From NCBI GenBank assembly GCA_009767595.1, contig VSDK01010537.1, positions 294,811 to 358,810 of the forward strand: a stretch of 64,000 nt of DNA. The letters run 5' to 3'. Shown here piece after piece: positions 45,061 through 57,675 of this stretch. The notes beneath the pieces were generated by a model that saw only the letters and a list, made by a program, of their open reading frames with translations, did no database searches and was not told the DNA's origin. Made by a program: the position numbers and the translations under genes. The stretch is from Symbiodinium kawagutii (Eukaryota; Sar; Dinophyceae; Suessiales; Symbiodiniaceae). The number at the start of each line of letters is the position of its first letter. The stretch's first letter is position 1.

Positions 45061-45093
45061 CTTGGGGAGTTGATGCTTTTGAGTTAAAGCTAT

Positions 45094-45147
45094 GTGGTGG
45101 TTTCTCAAAATAGGGCACCCAAAAAATTGCTGGTTTATTACTATAAA
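45094..45147. mobile_element. Family A element, left half (split by the 4.5-kb insertion)
   Basis: GTGGTGGTTTCTCAAAATAG through TTATTACTATAAA; the right half continues at 49667-49714. Together about 93 bp after removing one 9-bp duplicate. Confidence 0.9.
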
Positions 45148-46289
45148 TTACTCTCCGGTAAAATAACGTGGAAATGGATGACAAAAAAATTGCTTGCTAA
45201 CGTAGCAACCACGGAGCCAGAAAACAGCCACCTTACACTAACATGTCAGAGGTACACAGTGTCGATAGCACACTAACATAGATACCCTGAATCTTGTCTA
45301 TATCAACCTCAAATTCAGCACTGGTCACTAACATGGATACTGCGTTTTCTGGGAGACCTAACATGGCAACCGAACAGAGGATTTGATGCAACGTTGCAAC
45401 ATTGCAACTTGTCCAAATTTCCTGGATGATCTTAGATTGGATTGCCATGTTGCATTGGCATGGTGTCTTCAAAGACCCCTAACATAGCAACTGGCGAGAG
45501 TCTCCTCCATTTCCGTGTTAGCACACCCTCCAAAGAATTGGTTCAATCCGAACTGAATGGTGGTTGCACACATGTGGGTTTTGCTGGATGGACGCGACCA
45601 AAGGCTACCCAGTGACATACTAACATGGCAATCCAGAAGGATCAACGGGGGTTACCAACCTGAAGATGCAGCATTGTAAAGGAAATCTATCCATATGGGA
45701 AAGATGAAGTGTCAAAAGGCTCCGGTCCAGAATTTGCCTCAAATGTTCATTTTTGATCACTGTTGAAAAATAAAGAGTTAAAAGAAAAAAACAATCACAA
45801 AAAGTTCTGTTTCGGCATTTTGGTTTTGGTGTTTGTTTTGCTGGATGGACGCCACCAGACCAAAGACAATTACCCAGAGACAAACTAACATGGCAATCTC
45901 GGAGGATCACTGGGGGTCACCAACCTGAAGATGCAGCATTGCAAAGGAAACCTAGATCTATATGAGAAAGATGAAGTGCCAAAAGGCTCCAGTCCAGAAT
46001 GCGCCCCAAATGTTCATTTTTGATCACTTTTGAATATAGAGAGTTAAAAGGCAAAAATCAAGCACAAAAAGTTCCGTTTCGGCATTTTGGTTTTGGTGTT
46101 TGTTTTGCTGGATGGACGCCACCAGACCAAAGACTACCCAGAGACATGCTAACATGGCAATCCAGACGGATCACTTGGGGTCACCAACCTGAAGATGCAG
46201 CATTGTAAAGGGAACCTATATCTATATGCCAAAAGGCTCCGGTCCAGAATTGGCCCCAAATGTTCATTTTTGATCACTTTTGAAAATAA

Positions 46290-47450
46290 AGAGTCAAAAG
46301 GCAAAAATCAAGCACAAAAAGTTCTGTTTAGACCTTTTGGTTTTGGTGTTTGTTTTGCTGGATGGACGCCACCAGACCAAAGACTAATTACCCAGAGACA
46401 TGCTAACATGGCAATCTCGGAGGATCACTGGGGGTCACCAACCTGAAGATGCAGCATTGTAAAGGAAACCTAGATCTATATGAGAAAGATGAAGTGCCAA
46501 AAGGCTCCAGTCCAGAACGCGCCCCAAATGTTCATTTTTGATCATTTTTGAAAATAAAGAGTTAAAAGGCAAAAAATCAAGCACAAAAAGTTCCGTTTCG
46601 GCAGGGTTGGTTGGGGCGTTTGTTTGGCTGGATGGACGCCACCAAGGGCTATGGAGAAAAATACTAACATGGCAATACACATGAATTTTCTCCAGCGAAA
46701 CTCCAAATTATCAGTTGGTGGTGGTCGTACACATACTTCATGTGGTTTGGCGATTTCATTGTCAACAAATCTTAACTAATATAGCAACCGATCGCCAGCA
46801 AACCTTGATGCATGCAGTGAAGAAAGTCCTTACTGGGAAGATGGGGAAGCAATTCAAAAAGGCCCCCGTCCAGAATTCATTCCCGACAACCCGTTTTGAC
46901 TCTTTTTAAATATTGTTTGAGCTTTACTGGGAAGATGGCAACCCCAACAAACCTGATTCCAACATCTTTGCTTTCCTGCTTTGTTGGTTTTCGATTCCGC
47001 AGCGGTGACCCGAAACAACAAGAAACAACCAACATAGAAATTTCCAGGTTGCGATCTTCATCATCCAGTTGCTATGTTAGGGGCATTGAGCGCAAAAACG
47101 CAAACAAAAAATTGGATAGCAGCCACGGGACTATTATCATGTGCATTCACGTGGAAACTTTATATGTGTTTGCCGGCCGGGCATCTTAGAAGCTGGTTTT
47201 GCATGTATTCTGCTCCCGCCCTCCCCCCAAAAAAAACTATCAACGGTCAGCCTGCTACACTGTCTTGCTAGATGGACGCCAGACCAGGGATTACCCAGAG
47301 ACATGCTAACATGGCAATCCAGAAGGATCACTGGAGGTCACCAACCTGAAGATGCAGCATTGTAAAGGAAACCTACCTATACGGGAAAAATGAACTGCCA
47401 AAAGGCTCCGGTCCAGAATCCGCCCCAAAAGTTCATTTTTGATCACTTTT
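46290..47450. repeat. Internal 1,440-bp-offset duplication, copy 1
   Basis: Nearly identical to 47730-48890 at a constant offset of 1,440 bp; only a handful of differences were seen (for example at 47146 versus 48586). Confidence 0.9.
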
Positions 47451-47729
47451 GAAAATAAAGAGTTAAAAGAAAAAAACAAAGACAAAAAGCTCTGTTTCGG
47501 CATTTTGGTTTTGGTGTTTGTTTTGCTGGATGGACGCCACCAGACCAAAGACTAATTACCCAGAGACAAAGTAACATGGCAATCTCGGAGGATCACTGGG
47601 GGTCACCAACCTGAAGATGCATCATTGTAAAGGAAACCTAGCCTATCTATATGGGAAAAATGAAGTGTCAAAAGGCTCCGGTCCAGAATTTGCCTCAAAT
47701 GTTCATTTTTGATCACTGTTGAAAAATAA

Positions 47730-48890
47730 AGAGTTAAAAGGCAAAAATCAAGCACAAAAAGTTCTGTTTAGACCTTTTGGTTTTGGTGTTTGTTTTGCTG
47801 GATGGACGCCACCAGACCAAAGACTAATTACCCAGAGACATGCTAACATGGCAATCTCGGAGGATCACTGGGGGTCACCAACCTGAAGATGCAGCATTGT
47901 AAAGGAAACCTAGATCTATATGAGAAAGATGAAGTGCCAAAAGGCTCCAGTCCAGAACGCGCCCCAAATGTTCATTTTTGATCATTTTTGAAAATAAAGA
48001 GTTAAAAGGCAAAAAATCAAGCACAAAAAGTTCCGTTTCGGCAGGGTTGGTTGGGGCGTTTGTTTGGCTGGATGGACGCCACCAAGGGCTATGGAGAAAA
48101 ATACTAACATGGCAATACACATGAATTTTCTCCAGCGAAACTCCAAATTATCAGTTGGTGGTGGTCGTACACATACTTCATGTGGTTTGGCGATTTCATT
48201 GTCAACAAATCTTAACTAATATAGCAACCGATCGCCAGCAAACCTTGATGCATGCAGTGAAGAAAGTCCTTACTGGGAAGATGGGGAAGCAATTCAAAAA
48301 GGCCCCCGTCCAGAATTCATTCCCGACAACCCGTTTTGACTCTTTTTAAATATTGTTTGAGCTTTACTGGGAAGATGGCAACCCCAACAAACCTGATTCC
48401 AACATCTTTGCTTTCCTGCTTTGTTGGTTTTCGATTCCGCAGCGGTGACCCGAAACAACAAGAAACAACCAACATAGAAATTTCCAGGTTGCGATCTTCA
48501 TCATCCAGTTGCTATGTTAGGGGCATTGAGCGCAAAAACGCAAACAAAAAATTGGATAGCAGCCACGGGACTATTATCATGTGCACTAACGTGGAAACTT
48601 TATATGTGTTTGCCGGCCGGGCATCTTAGAAGCTGGTTTTGCATGTATTCTGCTCCCGCCCTCCCCCCCAAAAAAACTATCAACGGTCAGCCTGCTACAC
48701 TGTCTTGCTAGATGGACGCCAGACCAGGGATTACCCAGAGACATGCTAACATGGCAATCCAGAAGGATCACTGGAGGTCACCAACCTGAAGATGCAGCAT
48801 TGTAAAGGAAACCTACCTATATGGGAAAGATGAACTGCCAAAAGGCTCCGGTCCAGAATCCGCCCCAAAAGTTCATTTTTGATCACTTTT
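47730..48890. repeat. Internal 1,440-bp-offset duplication, copy 2
   Basis: Second copy of 46290-47450 inside the 4.5-kb element. It is either a recent tandem duplication or an assembly duplicate. Confidence 0.9.
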
Positions 48891-49666
48891 GAAAATAAAG
48901 AGTTAAAAGAAAAAAACAAGCACAAAAAATTATGTTTCGGCATTTTGGTTGGGGCGTTTGTTTTGCTGGATGGACGCCACCAGGCCAGAGACTCCCCAGA
49001 GACATGCTAACATGGCAATCTCGGAGGATCACTGGGGGTCACCAACCTGAAGATGCAGCATTGTAAAGGAAACCTATGTCTATATGGGAAAGATGAAGTG
49101 CCAAAAGACTCTGGTCCAGAATCTGCCCCAAATGTTCATTTTTGATCACTGTTGAAAAATAAAGAGTTAAAAGGCAAAAATCAAGCACAAAAAGTTCTGT
49201 TTAGACCTTTTGGTTTTGGTGTTTGTTTTGCTGGATGGACGCCACCAGACCAAAGACTAATTACCCAGAGACATGCTAACACGGCAACCTCCGAGGATGG
49301 AAGCACAACTACTGCTAACATAGCTATCTCTGAGCTGGATATTCAATGAACGGGCATATCCATGTTAGCTATGTTTTCCCTGAATGATGGTCGATCAATA
49401 TGTCGTACAACCGGGTTTTCGTTGTCCATCAGGAGGTGCCAATCAAGCATCCCACTAACATGGCAATTTGGTATGTTTCCGGGAAAAATGTGTTGGCTGC
49501 TAACATGGAAACCTCAGCTCTAGTTTACACAGCTCAAGACCCAAACCAATTCAAAGGTCAATGCAGGCATTACACATGGTACGCATTCCGGTAGAGGCGT
49601 TCACTAACATTAAAAAAATAAAAACGAAACCTAGGTTTTTTATATCTACGTTATTTTACTGGAGTG

Positions 49667-49714
49667 TACTATAAACGGATGATTTGGGGGTACCCCTATT
49701 TTGGGAAACCACCA
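49667..49714. mobile_element. Family A element, right half (split by the 4.5-kb insertion)
   Basis: TACTATAAACGGATGATTTG through TTTTGGGAAACCACCAT, completing the copy begun at 45094. Confidence 0.9.
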
Positions 49715-49760
49715 TGTGGGTCCCTGGTAAACTGACCTGCAAGTGGAAAATCCACCAAAA

Positions 49761-49864
49761 GGGGTGTGTCAAAATGGGGGTACCCCAAAAAATGCCTGGT
49801 TTAGTACCACGAATGATTAATAAAGGATGATTTGGGGGTACCCCTATGACTTGAGAAACCACCA
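49761..49864. mobile_element. Family A palindromic element
   Basis: GGGTGTGTCAAAATGGGGGT left end and TATGACTTGAGAAACCACCA right end. Confidence 0.8.
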
Positions 49865-50512
49865 TATAATTCATAGTTGGCTTACTATGCAAAATTGTGA
49901 TGTTTAGCTTCCAGGCCAGTGAACCAGGGTGTATTCAAAAGAAGTTGTTAGCAAGTAGCGTTGTTTAGGCGACAATGATACCAATTGTTTTTAAGCGCTA
50001 AAAATGACATGAATCAAGTCCCTAATATCAAGAATATGATTGATAATTGATTGATAAGTATCTCAAAATATTATTCCAACACTCTGGATATGATATATTC
50101 CACAAACAGTCTGGATTAGTATATATTTCCATCTGTATCCCAGCACGGAGATTTTGACGTAGTGACAAAGTTCAGCCCAATCCTACCTAGTATCAAGGTG
50201 CAAAAACAGAAATCTATATTTGACAAGCAGAACCTAAATTTCTTTTACACCTTGACCAGTGATTCTTCGGGAACTATTTCACTGGGCCAAGGTATGCAAC
50301 ATGTGATGGAATACGATCAGACAAAGACCTCCAGCACCTCTAATATCGATCAAAACTGCCTTCAAAATCATGTGGCCTGTGTCCATATCACCGGCTTGAG
50401 GTGCCTTAGATCTCAATGAGGTTGCACAACTCTGCTAAAAGCCTTGAGATGTTTGGAAACCGCGTGCCTTGCCTATTGTATGTGAATCTGGGTGATTAAT
50501 TGCAAGGACTCA

Positions 50513-50620
50513 TATGGTGGTTTCATGAGCCATAAGGGTACCCCAAAATCATGCTTTATATCAATCGTTAATAATCAACCGACCATTCTTGGGGTCCCCT
50601 GTTTTGAAAAAGCCCCATAT
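50513..50620. mobile_element. Family A palindromic element
   Basis: ATGGTGGTTTCATGAGCCAT left end and TGTTTTGAAAAAGCCCCAT right end. Confidence 0.75.
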
Positions 50621-50937
50621 TGATTTTGCGTTTCATTGTGGCAATGATTGGCTTACCACATCGAGTGGTTAACGATGATGAACACTCATGTTAATGACTA
50701 TCATTAACAACAATGAACAATGATAAACCATTATTGACCATGACTAGTGTTAACATTTCCTACGCTTATCATAACCACCAGCCAACTAACAAAAATCAAC
50801 CATAGACCATGACCAGCGACAGGAAAACATCCTTGGTGACCCCCAGATATTGCAACGCAACCAGGGGTATCACTCGGGCATGGATCGGGGCCGATCAACA
50901 ACTTGTAGAAGTTGACATACAAAACACATTCGTGAAC

Positions 50938-51056
50938 TGGTGGTTTCTCAACCCACTTTGGGGTGCCCAAAAATGGTTGGTTGATTACTATAAATAGCTA
51001 TCAAAATTGATAAGAGGATGACAACTAGGGGTCCCCTATGGCTTGAGAGACACCCA
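50938..51056. mobile_element. Family A palindromic element
   Basis: TGGTGGTTTCTCAACCCACT left end, TTGATTACTATAAATAGC core, TATGGCTTGAGAGACACCCA right end. Confidence 0.8.
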
Positions 51057-51069
51057 ACTGGTGGAGACG

Positions 51070-51440
51070 AGATTGCTACAGCCGCCCGGCCCACTTCTCA
51101 AAGGGAGGAGCGAGCCTGTTCTCGCAGGCCCGTGCTTTGAATCTGGCGCAGCATCTGGCGAATGGAGCCATGTGCTTTTAATGGCCCGCCGATGACAGCT
51201 TGCTCCAAGCGATCAGCCGGTCATTTTCATCAACGAGGCCTTTGCAAGTCAAGCACGCCTGGTAAATCGCCCGCCTCTCTGGCCATGAGAAGAGCTCGTA
51301 GTGGGAACGTGTTTCCCGACACGACGAGGCTGCACGTTGGGAGGGCAGCAGCTGGGAGTCAACATGAGGTCGGTGTGGGCCGGGTGCTGTTGCCAGGGAT
51401 GCTGATGGGCAGCACCATGAAAAGTGACTTTCCAAAAGGT
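51070..51440 (-). other. GC-rich exon-like region, strand uncertain
   Basis: About 370 bp of coding-like composition. The minus strand can be read as ACLTCKGLVDENDRLIAWSK to a TAA at about 51178 after a possible CCAG|G acceptor. The + strand is also open over about 300 bp. No family recognised. Confidence 0.3.
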
Positions 51441-51710
51441 TGGCATCGTCGGTTCTACAACCAACAGTGAATCGTCATCAACAGCTATTCATCTGTGAAA
51501 CACTATTCAACCACAACTGACTATTAGAAACCACTACTAGCTATTAAATACAATTATTGACCATTCTTAACCGCTGTCAACCATTGTTCACCACTATTAA
51601 TCACTGTGAATCACTATTAACCACTGCCAACTAACCACTGCTAGTTATCATCAATCGTAGGTTTCAGCACCATATACTACCCAAGATCAACCATCATAGG
51701 CCGCTCCTGC

Positions 51711-51759
51711 CCCCTGCGGCCCCGAACGTTCCAGGCAACGGAAACTTGCTGCGAACGTC
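51711..51759 (-). CDS. Candidate exon f of an unrecognised gene
   Basis: In sense: acceptor CACAG|G; in phase with exon e it reads RSQQVSVAWNVRGRR. Several GC donors are possible at 51721 or 51711. The GC-rich island runs 51700-51780. Confidence 0.35.
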
Positions 51760-52119
51760 CTGTGTTTCAGCATGCTCATGTTGGGGGGACCTGCTGAGGG
51801 AAACGTTTTTGACTCGCTAGACCTGCTTAAGCATCAAGAATCATAGGGTCAATATGGTCCATGTATAATAGTTAAATCTGGTTACTAGTGGTTAATAATG
51901 GGCAATTATACCAGTAGTACCGCACAAGGCGGTGGCGGAAGTTTCCAAGATAGGAGCACTATAGGAGTGTGCAGTTGTGGTTGCGACGATTGATTGTCCG
52001 AGGGATCCGAGAACTGAACATCACTTGGGCCTGACTTCCTACCAATGTGAGCATCGATCTGGCCACTTGACTGGCAGCCTATCTGTCTAGCTATCTTTCT
52101 ATCAGTGGATCAGTTTTCT

Positions 52120-52542
52120 TTCTGTCTGTCTGACTGTCTATCTATCTATCTATCTGATGATCTATTCGTTTATCTATCTGCCTATGTACTTGTCTTTCTA
52201 TCTACCTCACTATCTATCTCGTCATCTTTCTGTCTATGTATCTATCTATCTACCTGTCCATCTATCTATTTATCTATCTGCCTATCTATCTATCTGTCTA
52301 TCTATCTACCGAATTATTTGTCTGATCATCTATGCGTCCATCTGTCTCTCTTTCTGTCTATCTACCTGACTATCTATCTACTTTTCTATCTGACTCTCGT
52401 TTCGTCTACCTATCTGTCTATCTATCGACCCATCTAGCCATCTGAATCTGGCTATCCAATTGTCTGTCTATTCCATCTCTCTATTCTAGCTATTCTATCT
52501 ATCTATCTATCTATCTATCCATCTATCTATCCATCTATTCAT
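52120..52542. repeat. Degenerate (TCTA)n/(TCTG)n tract running into a gap
   Basis: Over 400 bp of CTATCTATCTATCTGTCTAT-type repeat; long + strand ORFs in it are low-complexity artefacts. Confidence 0.95.
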
Positions 52543-53241
52543 NNNNNNNNNNNNNNNNNNNNNNNNNNNNNNNNNNNNNNNNNNNNNNNNNNNNNNNNNN
52601 NNNNNNNNNNNNNNNNNNNNNNNNNNNNNNNNNNNNNNNNNNNNNNNNNNNNNNNNNNNNNNNNNNNNNNNNNNNNNNNNNNNNNNNNNNNNNNNNNNNN
52701 NNNNNNNNNNNNNNNNNNNNNNNNNNNNNNNNNNNNNNNNNNNNNNNNNNNNNNNNNNNNNNNNNNNNNNNNNNNNNNNNNNNNNNNNNNNNNNNNNNNN
52801 NNNNNNNNNNNNNNNNNNNNNNNNNNNNNNNNNNNNNNNNNNNNNNNNNNNNNNNNNNNNNNNNNNNNNNNNNNNNNNNNNNNNNNNNNNNNNNNNNNNN
52901 NNNNNNNNNNNNNNNNNNNNNNNNNNNNNNNNNNNNNNNNNNNNNNNNNNNNNNNNNNNNNNNNNNNNNNNNNNNNNNNNNNNNNNNNNNNNNNNNNNNN
53001 NNNNNNNNNNNNNNNNNNNNNNNNNNNNNNNNNNNNNNNNNNNNNNNNNNNNNNNNNNNNNNNNNNNNNNNNNNNNNNNNNNNNNNNNNNNNNNNNNNNN
53101 NNNNNNNNNNNNNNNNNNNNNNNNNNNNNNNNNNNNNNNNNNNNNNNNNNNNNNNNNNNNNNNNNNNNNNNNNNNNNNNNNNNNNNNNNNNNNNNNNNNN
53201 NNNNNNNNNNNNNNNNNNNNNNNNNNNNNNNNNNNNNNNNN
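52543..53241. other. Assembly gap (699 N)
   Basis: Run of N between the TCTA repeat and the 94-bp array. Confidence 1.
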
Positions 53242-53530
53242 CACGATTTTGCAAATTGCAACTTCCGAAAGTGCTCCGAAGCTGACATGTTTTTACGATT
53301 TTGACTTCCAAATGTGCTTCGCGCCTAGGTTTTTTCACGATTTTGCAAATTGCAACTTCCGAAAGTGCTCCGAAGCTGACATGTTTTTACGATTTTGACT
53401 TCCAAATGTGCTTCGCGCCTAGGTTTTTTCACGATTTTGCAAGTTGCAACTTCCGAAAGTGCTCCGAAGCTGACATGTTTTTACGATTTCGACTTCCAAA
53501 TGTGCTTCACGCCTAGGTTTTTTCACGGTT
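53242..53530. repeat. 94-bp tandem array
   Basis: Three copies of a 94-bp unit with GCAACTTCCGAAAGTGCTCC and CGCGCCTAGGTTTTTTCACG, starting at the gap edge; copies differ by only a few bases. Confidence 0.95.
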
Positions 53531-53541
53531 TTTGCACACAC

Positions 53542-53611
53542 CTTCCGCCACAGTGCTCCGCACCCGCCGCTTTAGCGAGGTACCCTTCTGGACCCTCATG
53601 ATGCACAAAAC
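53542..53611 (-). CDS. Candidate exon e of an unrecognised gene
   Basis: In sense: acceptor GCAAG|G, donor GAA G|GTGTGT. Reads VLCIMRVQKGTSLKRRVRST then VAE, mostly with G/C third codon positions. It abuts a 94-bp tandem array on its donor side. Confidence 0.42.
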
Positions 53612-54036
53612 CTTGCAAAACACAGCATTTCGCGACTTTCCTAACATTTTGGCGCACTCGCACTCTCATCTTTCTCACATCTCTTCTTTCTCGCATCTGC
53701 ATAGGCGATCTACCCTAGCTGAGTTGTCCATATTGTCGGAAGTTAAACTTCTAAACTTCCTTCGAATAGTGAATATCAGCTATGTATGATTATGGGTCAA
53801 TACCACCCATCCGAAAAGAAGAGGTAGGTGCACACATCCCAGCGAAGACTATATAGTTTGGTCATTTGTTGTATGTTCACCAGGGTCACCAGGGTCACCA
53901 GGGGGACAGGGTAGAGACCCACTGTCATGTAGTAGCTTAACTAAGCCCAATGACCATGACATGATCAGCTAAGGTTGCACCATTAGTTGGCTTGTGAACC
54001 AATACCATGCTGGTTTGTCATGATCAATATATTACA

Positions 54037-54139
54037 TGGGGGGTTCGAAAAATAGTGGACCCAAAAAATTGATGGTTTACTAAACTAAATAGTCAATATT
54101 GGATGATTTGGGTGTACCCTGTTTTGAGAAGCAACCATT
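54037..54139. mobile_element. Family A palindromic element
   Basis: GGGGGGTTCGAAAAATAGTG left end and CTGTTTTGAGAAGCAACCA right end. Confidence 0.75.
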
Positions 54140-55339
54140 TGTACATCGTAAAAGTTGAGTGGTACCTGCTGCAAGTTCCACCTGAAAGGGCTGCAAGTTG
54201 CCTTGATGCAATGCACTCGGTGCCCCGCCATCCAATTATTCTGTTACGCCAGCTTCAACTATCTTCTGCACCCTTTAGCGGTTAGGACGAAGAGATCTGG
54301 TCAGAGTGGCTGCCTCTTGCCACAACTGCATTACCCCATCCCCTGCAAGATGTGCTAGCAAACCCTTTAGAGCGCACGAGTTTGGACAAATCATGCCGGC
54401 AGAAAACTTTGAAGAAGCATGGCAGTTGCACTAATTACAAACAAAAAACCAAAAGCTAGCATATGTGAATGCAAACAAAGTGAGAAAACTACTATCAATC
54501 CATCCTTCCATCTGTCCTTCCGAAGCAAATGTTCCACATTCTTCAAGAGAAAATAAATAAATTAGCAGCGATCATCAGCCAGCACCAAACCATTCTGAAC
54601 CTTGGTTTACAATTTATAAACCGTCGCTATCAACCATTATTAAACAATTGCAACCACTGCCATTCACCATTTAACCATCAGCGACTATTAGATAACTATT
54701 ATCAAGCATCCATATCATCCGTATCATCATCACAACTACTATCATCCATATCCCCACGATCCCTCTTTATAAGCCCATCCATTACCACTCACCACTATTA
54801 TAACCATAGCATCATCATCATTATGAACCATCATGATAACCAATGTTAACCATTACAACACAATTCAGTACCCATTGCTATGTTAAAATGACCTGTAGTT
54901 CATCATTAAGCATTACTATGAGCATCATCATAAGAATCATAACCACCGTTTTTAGCCAGCCATCATCAACAACTATGATGACATTCCTACGCATCATATT
55001 GGCCATGATCATTGCAACCATCATGACAATTATCAACAACATTGACCACATGTCTACCCATGATTATAAAGCCATCATCATCAGCCGTGATCATTAACAA
55101 TCATAATTTCATAGCCATCATTATCAACATATCAGCCATGTTCAGTACAACCATCATGACAATTATCAACAACATTGCCCACATGTCTAACCATGGTTAT
55201 ATAGCCATCATCATCAGCGGTGATCATTATCCATCATAATTCCATAGCCATCATTATCAGCATATCAGCCATGATCAGTACAACCATCATGACCATTATC
55301 AACAACATTAACCACCATTTCTAACCATGGTTATATAGC

Positions 55340-55965
55340 CATCAACCAACCATTCACCAACCATTCTAACCAACCATCAACCAACCATTCACCAACCATT
55401 CACCAACCATTCACCAACCATTCACCAACCATTCACCAACCATTCACCAACCATTCACCAACCATTCACCAACCATTCACCAACCATTCACCAACCATCC
55501 ACCAACAATTCACACACCATTCACCAACCATTCACCAACCATTCACCAACCATTCACCAACCATTCACCAACCATTCACCAACCATTCACCAACCATTCA
55601 CCAACCATTCACCAACCATTCACCAACCATTCACCAACCATTCACCAACCATTCACCAACCATTCACCAACCATTCACCAACCATTCACCAACCATTCAC
55701 CAACCATTCACCAACCATTCACCAACCATTCACCAACCATTCACCAACCATTCACCAACCATTCACCAACCATTCACCAACCATTCACCAACCATTCACC
55801 AACCATTCACATGGTTATATACCCATCAACCAACCATTCACCATCCATTCTAACCAACCATCAACCAACCATTCACCAACCATTCACCAACCATTCACCA
55901 ACCATTGACCAACCATTCACCAACCATCAACCACCATTCACCAACCATTCTAACCACCTTTATCC
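55340..55965. repeat. 11-bp tandem array CCATTCACCAA
   Basis: About 40 almost perfect 11-bp copies at 55384-55810, then a diverged continuation to about 55965. C/A-rich strand on the left side of candidate exon d. Confidence 0.95.
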
Positions 55966-56030
55966 ATAACCAGCACCAGCAAGGATCATCCGCCACCCCG
56001 GCACGCATCGCCCGCGTCCTGCAGCATCAC

Positions 56031-56075
56031 CTGGCCATCGGGTTTCAACACGGGGAAGGCGTTCGGCATCTCCGC
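56031..56075 (-). CDS. Candidate exon d of an unrecognised gene
   Basis: In sense: acceptor GGTCAG|G, donor CAG|GTGATG; reads AEMPNAFPVLKPDGQ. C/A-rich repeats to the left and G/T-rich repeats to the right match the pattern around known minus exons. Confidence 0.4.
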
Positions 56076-56339
56076 CTGACCGCCGCGCCGCGTTTTCCAC
56101 CATGCAATGGTCGAAACCATGGGATCTCAACCAACAACCCGTGGCAAAACATGGGAAAAACATGGGAAAAGTATGGACCACATTGGTTGAAAAGTGATGG
56201 AAAACATGGGAAAATGATTTGTTGTGGTGGAGATGATCTCACATAGTTCGGGGAAAAGTGGTTGGTTTCGATGATCTTGCAATGATTTGGATTCCCAACC
56301 CATTGACATATCCAAATCAGTGGTTGGGTATGATCATCA

Positions 56340-56409
56340 AAAGTGGTTGGTTTCTCCTTATACGTTGTTGACCTTGGATGATTTGGATTCCCATTTTGAG
56401 AAACCACCG
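56340..56409. mobile_element. Family A element, internally deleted
   Basis: GTTGGTTTCTCCTTATACG then TTGGATGATTTGGATTCCCA and TTTTGAGAAACCACC in only about 70 bp. Confidence 0.6.
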
Positions 56410-57253
56410 TATCATGATTCGTTGATATCCATGATGGTTGATTAATAGCCCATTTATGGATAGTTGGTGCATGGTTGATCATGATGACCTCGAGGTCGAT
56501 GGTTGGTTGATGATTGATGATGGATGGTTGATTTTGGTTCGTTGATGGTTCAATAGTGGGTACGTGATGGTGAATTGATTGATTGAATGATAGTTACATG
56601 GTGATCAAGTGCTTGTCAAATGTTGGTGAATATTGATGGTAATCTGATGGTGATAGTAATGATTGATGGTCAACTGGTTTTAACCATATTATCAATGACA
56701 AAGTGTCGACCGCCATCCATTCTATTCTTCGTTATCCTTGATCATCATTAATCTTCATTGACCAGTCCTAGCCAGTAGTGGCAAGTCACCATGAACCATC
56801 ATATCACTATAGTAATAAGTATTTACCATCATGAGAACTCAGTAGTAACCACGATACTCCAGAACCTGTTGTATCATTAACCATCACTGACATTCACGTG
56901 ACCAGTAGCGTAGAAACCATCATTCACCATCATTAACGGCCATTAGAATGATAACAATTCATCATTGACCATCATTAGCTATGATAAACCATCATTAGAA
57001 GTATCATTAAGCATCATTGACCATGCTTATGATCATTAACCATCGTTAGAATGATTGATAGTTCATCATTCACCATCATTAATCAATATTCACCATTACT
57101 TACGAACCACTATTACCCGTCATTAACTATGATTAACCATCATAAACCACCATGAACCAACAATAGCCACCCTTGATTATCCTTAACCACCATTAACCTG
57201 TCATTAACCACCACCAATTCATCATTCACCATGGGGCGGTATTCATCAACAAC

Positions 57254-57314
57254 CAATCCCCTGTGCCTCATCGCCATCTCCTGGGATGTGGTAGAAGACC
57301 AAAATGGGTCGGAC
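57254..57314 (-). CDS. Candidate exon c of an unrecognised gene
   Basis: In sense: acceptor GAAAAG|G, donor TTG|GTTGTT; reads SDPFWSSTTSQEMAMRHRGL. The + strand flank on the left is C/A-rich, as for 14-3-3 exons on the minus strand. Confidence 0.38.
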
Positions 57315-57675
57315 CTTTTCGCAGAGCCGGCCCCGAACTCTGGTTACTGACTGGACCATCATTGGCGTTTTTTTGATCGGTAGTAGTGACCCAAATGACC
57401 ATTAGCACGGCTCTTAATATTGGTTATTTTCTTAATAATCATATAAATAGTCATGTTGGTGGATCACCTACTAATGGACATAATAGCTCATTAGCTTGAT
57501 GACCATTAAAAGGTAGGCTATCAATTCGTAGTTCAGAAATTTGATAGCTACTAGCCATTGTAAATTATTGCGACTTATGTATTCCCATTGGATTGACCAT
57601 GAGGTTGGCTACCATACTTTACGAATGTTCATGATGAGGTTGACAACAGTTAATGATGATAAGGATTGTATCAAC

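Larger units (their letters stand above)
45148..49666. mobile_element. 4.5-kb inverted-repeat element made of degenerate tandem units
   Basis: The left end TTACTCTCCGGTAAAATAAC and the right end (reverse complement) CACTCCAGTAAAATAACG match over about 20 bp. TACTATAAA lies directly outside both ends (45139-45147 and 49667-49675). Outside these are the two halves of a family A palindromic element, so this is a clean insertion. The interior has no transposase ORF. It is built of 250-270-bp units sharing TTTGCTGGATGGACGCCACC and CTAACATGGCAAT. A 9-bp target duplication is typical of Mutator-like elements, but the class is not established. Confidence 0.85.

Noticed and set aside
45999-49349. Repeated 60-97-residue ORFs in the 4.5-kb element
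   Set aside because: The same frames recur with each repeat unit and carry no transposase or other motif; products of duplication, not genes.
52507-53338. Long minus-strand open frames across 52.5-53.3 kb
   Set aside because: Almost entirely gap N, bordered by TCTA and 94-bp repeats.
55384-55965. CRISPR-like regular repeat
   Set aside because: Uninterrupted 11-bp tandem copies without spacers in a eukaryotic genome; a minisatellite.
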